From CAZLNO01 sp964561005 (GTDB taxonomy: Bacteria > Pseudomonadota > Alphaproteobacteria > Kiloniellales > Rhodovibrionaceae): a stretch of 40,213 nucleotides of DNA. The stretch covers positions 1 through 40,213 of the forward strand of contig CAZLNO010000020.1 in the NCBI GenBank assembly GCA_964561005.1, given 5' to 3'. The notes below the pieces were generated by a model, which was not told the origin of the DNA, made no database searches, and worked only from the letters and a program-made list of their open reading frames with translations. Position numbers and translations under genes: made by a program. Shown piece by piece: positions 22,882 through 31,100 of this stretch (the first letter of the stretch is position 1; each line of letters begins with the position of its first letter).

Positions 22882-24513
22882 TCACGATGAATTGCCGCTG
22901 GCATTACCCCCCTCGGACAGGGCCTTCGCGAGGACGGCGCGCGCGCGTTCCGCCACCGCCTCCGGCGCGCCCGAGGCGTCCACCGCCGGCCAGGCGATGC
23001 CATCGCCCGGCGCGCGTTCGAGCTGGCCGGCCACGACCGTCGGGGTGGCGTCCGAGGCGTCGCCCTCGCGCGCGGCCACGCGGTCCATCAGCGTCTCGCG
23101 CGGCGCCGTCAGCCAGAGGCCGCAGAACGGCACGCCGGCCTGCTCGGCCAGCTTGCGCACCGTCGCCCTGTCCTCGCGGCGCAGGAAGGTCGCCTCGACG
23201 ATCACGCCGCGCCCGGCCGCCAGACCACGCCGCGCGCGATCCAGCATCCGTTCGTAGACCTGCGCGTTGATGCGTCCCTGGTAGGCCGACTCGGGCAGCC
23301 GCTCTTCCTCCGCCACGCCGAAGATGCGCTTGCGCTCCACGTCGCTGCGAAACAGCAGGGCGCCGGGCGGCGCGCCGAGGCCGGGAGCGAGCCGTCGGGC
23401 CACCGTCGTCTTGCCGGTGCCCGAGACGCCGCCGACGGCGACCAGCGCCGGCGGGGCCGGGTCCAGATAGGCCCGCGCGGCGGCGAAATAGTCGGCGATT
23501 TCACCGCGGAGTTCCTCGCGCCGGGCGGCGTCCGTCTGCGCCGCCAGGGCGCTGGCGCCGACCTTGGCGCGGATGGCCGCGCGCAGCGACAGGAACAGCG
23601 GCATCGCCGCCAGCCCCTCCAGGTCGTCGCGCTGCTGGAGATAGCGGTTCAGCACCCGGTTCGCCGCCCAGTCGAGCCCGCGCCTGTCCAGGTCCATGAC
23701 CAGGAAGGACAGGTCGTAGAGCACGTCGATGCAGGCGATGGCGTCGTTGAACTCCACCGCGTCGAACAGCCTGGGCGCGCCGTCCAATAGCACCACGTTG
23801 CGCAGGTGCAGGTCGCCGTGGCAGCGGCGCACGAGGCCCTCGTCCGTCCGCCGATCCAGCAACGCGCGCAGGTCTTCCAGCGCGCGCCGGCTGGCCTCGC
23901 TCAGGCGCGCCGCCGCCTCGGGGTCGAACAGCTCGGGGCTCTCCGGAAACTCGGCGGCGTTCTCGTCGACGACCCAGCCCAGCGCCTCGGCGCCGCCGCC
24001 CGCAACCGGCTCCGCCGCTTCGTGAAAGGCGGCCACGGCGCGGGCAAGGGCGTCGACCGTGGCCGCGTCCAGGCGTCCCGCCTCCGCGACGTGGCTCAGC
24101 AGCGCCTCCTGGGGGAAGCGCCGCATCACGACGACCCACTCCACGACGTCCCTGGTCTCCGCGGCCGGTCCCTCGGGCTGCAGCTCGCCGAGGGCCAGCG
24201 CCCCGTCCGCGCCGCGCACGACCGGACGGACGCCCAGGTAAAGCTCGGGGGCGGTGCGGCGATTGCGCGCCAGTTCCGTCGCGCAGGCCTCGCGCCGCTT
24301 GTCCAGGGTGGAAAAGTCCATGTAGGGAAAGGCAACGGCGCGCTTGACCTTGTAGGCCCGCTCGCCGGCCAGGAACACCATCGAGGCGTGGGTATCCAGG
24401 CGCCGGACCTCCTCCCCTTCGGACGGGCCGTGGGTCGCCGGGTCGGCCAGAAGGCGCGCCACCGGCGCCTGGTCGGCGACCTGGTGGTCGGTCCCGCCGC
24501 TGTCGTCGCTCAT
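22882..24513 (-). CDS. Aminoglycoside phosphotransferase-like / AAA-type kinase fusion protein
   Basis: 543-residue two-domain protein. The N-terminal part (about 30-330) is an APH-like kinase fold: Lys-containing KVKRAVAFPYMDF, catalytic loop CHGDLHLRNVVLL and metal motif LFDAVEFND. The C-terminal part (about 350-520) is a P-loop ATPase/kinase of the gluconate- or zeta-toxin-like type, with Walker A VGGVSGTGKTT and FRSDVERKRIFG. This fusion is common in proteobacteria; its substrate is not known, and antibiotic resistance should not be assumed. It is divergent from the sigma factor gene by 169 nt. The ATG at 24513 begins the reading MSDDSGGTD; a longer upstream reading is possible but unsupported. 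Confidence 0.85.
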   Translation of the reverse strand: MSDDSGGTDHQVADQAPVARLLADPATHGPSEGEEVRRLDTHASMVFLAGERAYKVKRAVAFPYMDFSTLDKRREACATELARNRRTAPELYLGVRPVVRGADGALALGELQPEGPAAETRDVVEWVVVMRRFPQEALLSHVAEAGRLDAATVDALARAVAAFHEAAEPVAGGGAEALGWVVDENAAEFPESPELFDPEAAARLSEASRRALEDLRALLDRRTDEGLVRRCHGDLHLRNVVLLDGAPRLFDAVEFNDAIACIDVLYDLSFLVMDLDRRGLDWAANRVLNRYLQQRDDLEGLAAMPLFLSLRAAIRAKVGASALAAQTDAARREELRGEIADYFAAARAYLDPAPPALVAVGGVSGTGKTTVARRLAPGLGAPPGALLFRSDVERKRIFGVAEEERLPESAYQGRINAQVYERMLDRARRGLAAGRGVIVEATFLRREDRATVRKLAEQAGVPFCGLWLTAPRETLMDRVAAREGDASDATPTVVAGQLERAPGDGIAWPAVDASGAPEAVAERARAVLAKALSEGGNASGNSS

Positions 24514-24682
24514 CGTCGCAAGACTCCCGCCGGAAAAGGTTAACGCCTGGCGCGACCGACTTACGCGCCCGGTGGCGGCGGGTCAACGCATCCAAGGCGC
24601 GGTCGCCCCGGGCTGCCCCCGGCTTGACTCATCCGCGCGCAAAACCACGTCCGGGTTATCAAGCGCGACAAGGAGGCAAGCC

Positions 24683-25210
24683 GTGACGGCAACACCGGAT
24701 TCGCGCACCCCGGCCCAGGCGATCGAGGACCATATTCCGGCGCTGCGGCGCTATGCGCGCGCGCTGACTCGCGACCCGGAGCGCACGGAAGACCTGGTGC
24801 AGGACTGCGTCGAGCGCGCGCTGTCGCGGATCGATCGCTACCGGCCGGGGACCAACCTGCGCACCTGGCTGTTCACCATATTGCACAACCTGCACTGCGA
24901 CGCCTGCCGGCGCGAGCAGCGGCGCGGGCCGCACCTGCCGATCGAGGCCGGCCTGGCCGACGCTCAGACGCCGGCGGAGCAGAACCGGGCCATCCGCCTG
25001 CGCGACTTCCGCCGCGTCTTCAACAGCCTGGAGCCCAGGGATCGGGAAATCCTGGTGATGATCGGCTGGGCCGACTATTCCTACGAGGAGGCCTCGGCGG
25101 AGCTGAACGTCGCCGTCGGTACGGTGAAGTCGCGCCTGTTCCGGGCGCGCAAGCGCCTGCAAAGCCTGGACGACGCCCTGACCCGCGCGGCGCCGCCCGC
25201 GGCCCACTAG
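24683..25210 (+). CDS. ECF-type RNA polymerase sigma factor
   Basis: 175-residue group 4 sigma factor. Region 2 spans about 20-80 (DPERTEDLVQDCVERALSRI; TNLRTWLFTILHNLHCDACRR) for -10 recognition and core binding. Region 4 spans about 115-165 (LEPRDREILVMIGW; YSYEEASAELNVAVGTVKSRLFRARKRL) for -35 recognition. There is no extra C-terminal SnoaL-type domain. The GTG at 24683 has a consensus AAGGAGG at 24670-24676, which fixes the start. No anti-sigma gene is adjacent; the convergent neighbour is a degenerate LuxR-type regulator. It resembles EcfG-like short sigma factors, but no nepR/phyR accompanies it, so a general-stress role is not supported here. Confidence 0.9.
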   Translation: MTATPDSRTPAQAIEDHIPALRRYARALTRDPERTEDLVQDCVERALSRIDRYRPGTNLRTWLFTILHNLHCDACRREQRRGPHLPIEAGLADAQTPAEQNRAIRLRDFRRVFNSLEPRDREILVMIGWADYSYEEASAELNVAVGTVKSRLFRARKRLQSLDDALTRAAPPAAH

Positions 25211-25231
25211 CCGGCCCCCGCGCGCAAACCC

Positions 25232-25864
25232 TCAGTGCAGCGTCGGCGACTCGACCGAGCCGGAGAGCTTGTGCAGCAGGACGGCCACCTGCACGACGAC
25301 GGCGGCCTCCGGCATCCGCAGCCGGCCGGCCAGCTCCCGCCGCGACCAGCCCTCCAGGACCCCCTTCAGCAGCCACCGTTCCGCCGGCGACAGCGGGTCC
25401 GACGAGACAGTTGCCGCGCCCTCCAAAACGCCGTGCTCGCCCGCCAGAGGCCGCGCCGCCGGCGGCAACGAAATGGAAATCGGCTGCTGCCCTGGCGCGC
25501 CCGTGGCGCGGTGCACGAGCGCATCCATCAGCTCCGCCTGGCTGCTGCCCTTGACGATCCAGCCGTCCAGGACCCGCGCGAAATCCAGGCTGTCCCGGCA
25601 AGTCGAGCGGTCGACCAGGCCCAGGACGCGCGCGTCGGGAAAGCGCTCGCGCAGACGCCCCACTTCTTCCGGCAGGCGCAGGCCAGCCAGACCGCAGTCG
25701 ACGATGACCAGGTCCGACCGCGTCGTGGCGGGCGCCCGCGTGAGAAGCAGGCGGATGCAGGCCGAGGTGCGGGCGATGTCGAAGCCGTTGCAGACGAGCA
25801 GGCGAGCCAGAACTGAAAGGGAAAGTTGCGGCGGGCGCACGAGATAGGTCAGTTCGGCGGGCAT
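25232..25864 (-). CDS. LuxR-type response-regulator-like protein with degenerate receiver
   Basis: 210 residues. The N-terminal half looks like a receiver fold: a central LVIVDCGLAGL has an Asp at the expected phosphoacceptor place, and WIVKGSS supplies the conserved Lys. The acidic pair at the N-terminus (normally DD/ED) is absent; the first strand is ELTYLVRPPQ. The C-terminal half carries a LuxR-like HTH: LSPAERWLLKGVLEGWSRRELAGRLRMPEAAVVVQVAVLLHKL, altered from the usual LTxRExxVL pattern. The start is the ATG preceded by GGAGGGG on the minus strand. It is convergent with the ECF sigma gene (21 nt apart) and divergent from tamA. It may work without phosphorylation. The targets are unknown. 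Confidence 0.75.
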   Translation of the reverse strand: MPAELTYLVRPPQLSLSVLARLLVCNGFDIARTSACIRLLLTRAPATTRSDLVIVDCGLAGLRLPEEVGRLRERFPDARVLGLVDRSTCRDSLDFARVLDGWIVKGSSQAELMDALVHRATGAPGQQPISISLPPAARPLAGEHGVLEGAATVSSDPLSPAERWLLKGVLEGWSRRELAGRLRMPEAAVVVQVAVLLHKLSGSVESPTLH

Positions 25865-26163
25865 GCCACCCCTCCACGCGTTCACTTCGCTGTCCCCGAT
25901 CCCGCCTGATTTGAGTTTCAAGTTCTCACAGGCGAAAGTCAAGAGGTCGCCGCACGATGATTCGGCATTAGTGGAAAACCGAACGGCGCCATGTGGTAAA
26001 ACGCACAAACCTCGCAAACTTTTGTTGAATTTGTTCGAAGATGGTTGGGCCGCAGGAATCCGTCTTGCCGATGTCACCTTCGTGGACCAGCTTTGTCCCC
26101 TTGTACCGCCGGCGCGGGGCCTCCGAGGCGGAGACGCTGGCGTGTCCGAATGAAAAGGATGGG
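25865..26163. promoter_or_regulatory. Divergent intergenic region between the LuxR-type regulator and tamA
   Basis: About 299 nt, AT-richer than its surroundings around 25910-26045. On the minus strand, TTGACT (25942-25937) with a 17-nt spacer to GAAACT (25919-25914) is a weak candidate promoter for the regulator. I see no convincing promoter, RNA or additional gene on the plus strand, although tamA must be transcribed from here. Confidence 0.3.
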
Positions 26164-28119
26164 ATGTTGTCGTCCACGCATTCCGGGCGCCGCCTTGGCG
26201 TCCGCCTCTTGCTGCTTTTCCTGGCCTGGTGCAGCGCCGCCGCGGCGTCGCCGGCGCACGCCCAGGACGAGGCGGAGGCGGAGGNNNNNNNNNNNNNNNN
26301 NNNNNNNNNNNNNNNNNNNNNNNNNNNNNNNNNNNNNNNNNNNNNNNNNNNNNNNNNNNNNNNNNNNNNNNNNNNNNNNNNNNNGGACACGGACACGGAC
26401 GCGGCCGTCGCCTATGAAACGCGAATCGAGGGCGTGCCGGAAAAGGACCTGAGGCAGCTTCTCAAGCAGTCCTCGCAGCTTGTCGCGCTGGTCGACCGGC
26501 CGCCGTCGACCCTGGCCGGGCTTCGCCGGCGTGCGCGCGACGACATCGCCCGCCTGCGCACGGCCTTGCGCTCCGAAGGGTTCTACAAGGCGACCCTCGA
26601 TTTCGCGATCCGCGAGGACGCCGACCCCGTGGAGGTCGTCGTCACGGTGGACACCGGGCCCGTCTACCTGCTGGAGGCGGCGCGGGTGGTCTACCAGCCC
26701 GAGCCCGGGGGCGAACCCGGCGCCGAACTGCCCCGCACCGCCGGGGACCTGGGCCTGGAGATCGGCATGCGTGCCCGCGCCCCGGAAATCCTGGCGGCCC
26801 AGCGCCGTCTGGAGGCCGCGCTGGGCAACCGGGGCTACGCCCGCGCCGAGGTCCAGGACCGCAAGGCGGTGGTGAACCACCAGCGCACGACGCTGTCGGT
26901 CACCTGGACCGTCGATCCGGGTCGCCACTACGTCTTCGGGGCGTGGCGGCTGGAGGGCCTGACCAGCGTCGAGACGGACTACCTGCGCGGTTTGCGCACC
27001 TGGGAGCCCGGCGCGCCCTTCGACCAGCGGGAGGTCGCGGCGACGCGGCGGGCGGTGCTGGAGACCGGGCTGTTCGAGACCGTCCGGGTCGAACGGGGCG
27101 AGCCCACGGATGGCCGTCTGCCGGTCGTCTTCCGCTTCACCGAGCGCGCGCACCGCTCGATCGGCTTCGCCGTGCGCTTCTCCACCGCCGAGGGGCCGTC
27201 CGGCACGGCGTTCTGGGAACACCGCAACCTGCTGGGCGGGGACGAGGACCTGCGTCTGGCCCTGGACGCCGGCCTGCTGGAGCAGAAGCTGAGCGCGCGC
27301 GCCAGCAAGCCGCGCTTCCTGCGCCCGGACCAGAGCCTGAACGCCAACGCCGAGCTGGCGCGCCGCGACACCGACGCCTTCGAGGAGGAGGCGGTGCAGG
27401 GCACGCTGGAGCTGGAGCGCGACCTCTGGAACGAATGGCGGGCCGCGCTGGGCGGGTCGCTGGAGTTCACGCAGACGCGCGACAACGAGGGCGAGCGCAC
27501 CTTCACTCTGGTCGGTTTGCCGGCGCGGCTGTCGCGCGACACCCGCGACGACCTGCTGAATCCGACCGAGGGGACCCTCGTCGAGGCGCGCACGACACCC
27601 TACTTTGTCACTATCGACCGGACCCAGGCTTTCGTGCGCAATTCGCTGATGGGCCGCGGCTACCTGAAGCTGGACGAGGACGCCCGCTTCGTCCTGGCCG
27701 GGCGCGGCAAGCTGGGCTCCATCGTCGGCGTGGCGACGGAGAACGTGCCGGCCAGCAAGCGGTTCTTTTCCGGCGGGGGCGGCTCGATCCGCGGCTTCGA
27801 CTTCCAGGAGGTCGGGCCGCTGGACGACGACAACGACCCGCTGGGCGGGCGCTCGGTGCTGGAGATGAGCGTGGAACTGCGCTGGCGGGTGATGGAGAGC
27901 TTCGGCATCGTGCCCTTTCTCGACGCCGGCAACGTCTACGACGACCCGCTGCCGTTCATGTCGGAGAACGACGACGCCGAGCTGCGCTATGCCGCCGGCC
28001 TGGGCTTGCGCTACTTCACCCCGATCGGCCCGCTGCGCGTGGATGTCGCCCGCGGCCTGAACCGCCGCGATCAGGACGACGCCTTCGAACTCTATATCAG
28101 TCTGGGACAGGCTTTCTAG
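26164..28119 (+). CDS. tamA: TamA-like Omp85 outer-membrane assembly protein (interrupted by assembly gap)
   Basis: Omp85-superfamily outer-membrane protein, partner of inner-membrane-anchored TamB in moving proteins or phospholipids to the outer membrane. In order: signal peptide (MLSSTHSGRRLGVRLLLLFLAWCSAAAASPAHA), an acidic low-complexity linker (EAEAE before and DTDTD after the N gap), three POTRA-like domains (from YETRIEGVPEKDL to about VFRFTERA), and a 16-strand-type barrel. The barrel carries the Omp85 signature SGGGGSIRGFDFQEVGP and a C-terminal YFTPIGPLRVDVARGLN ending in Phe. ATG 26164 has AAAGGAT upstream. The reading frames on both sides are clearly right, but the linker length is unknown. 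The stop lies 4 nt before tamB, forming the classical operon. Confidence 0.92.
   Translation: MLSSTHSGRRLGVRLLLLFLAWCSAAAASPAHAQDEAEAEXXXXXXXXXXXXXXXXXXXXXXXXXXXXXXXXXXDTDTDAAVAYETRIEGVPEKDLRQLLKQSSQLVALVDRPPSTLAGLRRRARDDIARLRTALRSEGFYKATLDFAIREDADPVEVVVTVDTGPVYLLEAARVVYQPEPGGEPGAELPRTAGDLGLEIGMRARAPEILAAQRRLEAALGNRGYARAEVQDRKAVVNHQRTTLSVTWTVDPGRHYVFGAWRLEGLTSVETDYLRGLRTWEPGAPFDQREVAATRRAVLETGLFETVRVERGEPTDGRLPVVFRFTERAHRSIGFAVRFSTAEGPSGTAFWEHRNLLGGDEDLRLALDAGLLEQKLSARASKPRFLRPDQSLNANAELARRDTDAFEEEAVQGTLELERDLWNEWRAALGGSLEFTQTRDNEGERTFTLVGLPARLSRDTRDDLLNPTEGTLVEARTTPYFVTIDRTQAFVRNSLMGRGYLKLDEDARFVLAGRGKLGSIVGVATENVPASKRFFSGGGGSIRGFDFQEVGPLDDDNDPLGGRSVLEMSVELRWRVMESFGIVPFLDAGNVYDDPLPFMSENDDAELRYAAGLGLRYFTPIGPLRVDVARGLNRRDQDDAFELYISLGQAF
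26271..26403 (+). repeat. Hexanucleotide coding repeat flanking and spanning the second assembly gap
   Basis: Left of the gap, GAGGCG is repeated (Glu-Ala); right of it, GACACG (Asp-Thr) runs into GACGCG. All fit GANNCG and preserve frame, producing an acidic dipeptide linker just after the TamA signal peptide. The true copy number is hidden. Confidence 0.75.
26285..26384. other. Assembly gap of 100 N
   Basis: Exactly 100 N, a placeholder length. It is located in the hexanucleotide repeat of tamA; the apparent continuity of the frame through it is a coincidence of the placeholder size. Confidence 0.97.
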
Positions 28120-28123
28120 GATC

Positions 28124-31100
28124 ATGCGCGTGCGCCGCCTCCTGAAGATCGCCGGCATTGCGACCGGCGCGCTGGTGCTGTTCCTGGCGGCGGTGGTGCT
28201 GGGCGCCTGGGGCGCCGCCAACACCGAGGCCGGCCGGCAGTGGCTGACCCGGCAGGCGACGGCGGCGCTGGCGGACGCCGGCATGGCGGCGGAGATACAG
28301 GGGCTTGCGGGGCCGCTGCCGCAGCGCCTGACGCTGGACCGCCTGGTGCTGCGCGACCGCGAGGGCGTCTGGCTCACCCTGGAGGACGCCGAGGTCGCCT
28401 GGCGCCCGCTGGCGCTGCTGACGGGTCAGCTCGCGGTGACGCGGGTGACCGCCGCGCGGCTGGAGCTGCCGCGCCTGCCCGCCGCGCCGGAAGACGCGGC
28501 GCCCGCACCGCCCGAGGACGCGGAGGCGCCGTTCACCGTGCCGGAGCCGCCGCTGTCCCTCCGGCTCGACACGCTGCGGGTGGACCGCATCGACCTGGGC
28601 GCGCCGGTGCTGGGCGAGGCCGCGTCCTTCCGGCTGGCCGGCCAGGCGGCGGCGCCGGCGGCGGGGGCGCTGCGCTCGGACCTGAAGGTCGTGCGCCTGG
28701 ACGACCCCGGCGGCGAGGTGACGCTGACCGCCGCCTACGCGCCGGGCGAAGAAGCCCTGGACCTGGACCTGAAGGTGGCCGGCGCGGCCGGCGGCCTGCT
28801 GGCCGGCGCGCTCGATCTGCCGGAAACGGCGCAGGTGTCGGCGCGGCTCCAGGGGTCGGGACCGCTGGATGCCTGGGAGGGCACGCTGGACGCCCGGCTC
28901 GGTCCCGACGCGTCGGTTGCCGCGCGCCTCGGCATCGCGGGCCGGCGAACGCTGACGGTGGACGGCCGCGCCGAGGTGACGAGCCTGCTGCCGCCCGAGG
29001 TGCGGCCGCTGGTGGGCGGCGCGGTCGACCTGTCGCTGCGCCTCACCAGCCCCGACTTCGCCGAGTTGCGGGTGGAGGAGGCAACGGTCCGCACCCCCAC
29101 GACCGAGGTCGCGTTGAGCGGCCGGCTGGACGGCGGCGCCGGCACCCTGCGGATGGCGGGCGAGATCACGCTGCGCGACCCCGGCCCGGTCAACGCCCTG
29201 ATCGCGCCGGCGAGTGTCGCCGGCGTCTCGGCCACGCTGTCCGCGCGCGGCCCGCTGACGGCGCCCACGACCAAGGCCACGCTGCGCGCGGATGAGGTCG
29301 CCGCGCCCGAGGCGACGCTGGCCGGCGTCGCGGCGGAGCTGGACTTCACGCCGCGCGGCGACGCCCTGAGCGGCGAGATGAAGCTGAGCGTCACCGGCGA
29401 GCGGATCGGACTGGCCATGCCCGCCTTGGCCGGCTTTGACGGCGAGGCGGTGCGCCTCACGGCCAGCGGCGACCTGAAACTCGACGCCCTGCGCCTGACC
29501 GGGGCGGAGGCGCGGCTGGACATCGCGGAGACGACCCTGGAGGTCTCCGGCGACGCCGATCTGGCGGCGCCGCGCGCGACCCTGGACTACCGCCTGGCGC
29601 TGGACAGGCTGGCGCGCCTGGACCCGGCGGTCGGGCTGGGCCTTGCCGGACAGGGCACGCTTTCCGGGACGGTGAGCTACGGCGGCGATGAGGTCCCGCT
29701 GGCGGCGACGGTCGACGGCGACTTCCGGGATCTGGCCTGGCGGGCGCAGGACATCGTGAACGCGCTGGCCGGGGGCCGGCTGCGTCTGGGCAGCCGCATC
29801 ACCCTGGCCGCGGGCGGCGCGCTGAGCGTCAACGATCTTGAACTTGCGTCCGACGCGGTTCGCGTCACCGGCGACCTGGCCTTCCCGGCCGATTTCGCCA
29901 GCCTGAGCGGCGAGGTCGCGGCGGAGCTGCCCCGGCTGGACGTGTTGTCACAGCCGCTGGACACGCCGCTGGCCGGGGCCGCGCGCCTCGACGCGAAGCT
30001 CAGCGGCCCGCTGGCCGACCCGGCCGTGCAGGCGACGGTCACCGGCCGCGACCTTCGCGCCGCCGATACCGCCGTCAGCCGCCTCACCGTCGACGCCACG
30101 GCGCAACAACTCGTCAGCGGCGCGCGCGGGAGCGTGGACGTGCGCGCCGAGGGGACGCCCGCCGGCCCGCTGACGGCGCGCACCGAGTTCGCGCTGGGCG
30201 CCGACAGCCTGAGCCTGCGCGGTCTGCGGGCAACGCTGGAAGGCCTGCGGCTGGCCGACGGCCGGCTGGACCTGCCGCTGGCGGGCGGCGCGATGGATGG
30301 CCAGGCGCGGATCGAGGCCGGCGACCTGGGGCGCCTGGCGGGGCGGTTCGGCCTCGCCCTGGCGGGCCGGGGCGAGGCGTCGGTGGCGCTGGCGCCGGAA
30401 CCGGCGGGACAGGCGGTTCGACTCGATGCGGAGCTGCGGGACCTCGCCCTGCCGGACTCCGACGTCAGCGCGCGCACGGTGACGCTCTCCGCCCGTATCC
30501 AAAACGCCCTCGCCGCCCCGCGCGGCACCGTCGAGGTGTCCCTGCGCGAGGCCGCCGCGGGCGCGGCGAAGCTGGCGACGACCGAACTGGCGGCCGAGGG
30601 CGGCCTGGAGGCGGCGACCCTGACGCTGCGTGCCGAGGGCGAGGCCTTCGGTCCGATGACGCTGGAGAGCCGGGCGCGGGTCGAGCGCGCGGACGAGAGC
30701 CTGACGCTCACCCTGCAAGAGCTTGTCGCCCAGGTGCAGGCGCAGCGCATCGCGCTGGCCCGGCCCGCGACGCTGCGGCAGACGGGAGAAACGCTGGCGG
30801 TGCAGGGCCTGCGGCTGGAGAGCGGCGGCGGCACGCTCGCGCTCGACATCGAGAAGACGGCGACTGCGATCGACGCCACACTGCGCAGCGAGAACCTGCC
30901 GCTGGCGCTGGCCAATCTCGCCCTGGCCGAGCCCGGGCTGTCAGGCACGCTGGACAGCGATCTTCGTCTGAGCGGCCCCCTGGGCGCGCCCGAGGCATCG
31001 CTGCGCCTGACCGCGCGCGAGGTGGCGACCACCGAAAGCGACCTGCCGCCGCTGAACGCCGAGCTGACGGGGCAGCTTCAGGGCGGGCGTCTGACGGCCT

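Noticed and set aside
22882..24513. Aminoglycoside resistance gene
   Set aside because: Only the kinase fold is shared. The APH-kinase fusion is a widespread chromosomal protein of unknown substrate without mobile context.
24683..25864. EcfG/PhyR general stress response locus
   Set aside because: The sigma factor lacks a NepR neighbour, and the adjacent regulator has a LuxR-type HTH rather than the sigma-like PhyR architecture.
26074..28377. 767-codon minus-strand frame opposite tamA
   Set aside because: Antisense to a certain Omp85 gene and interrupted by the N gap.
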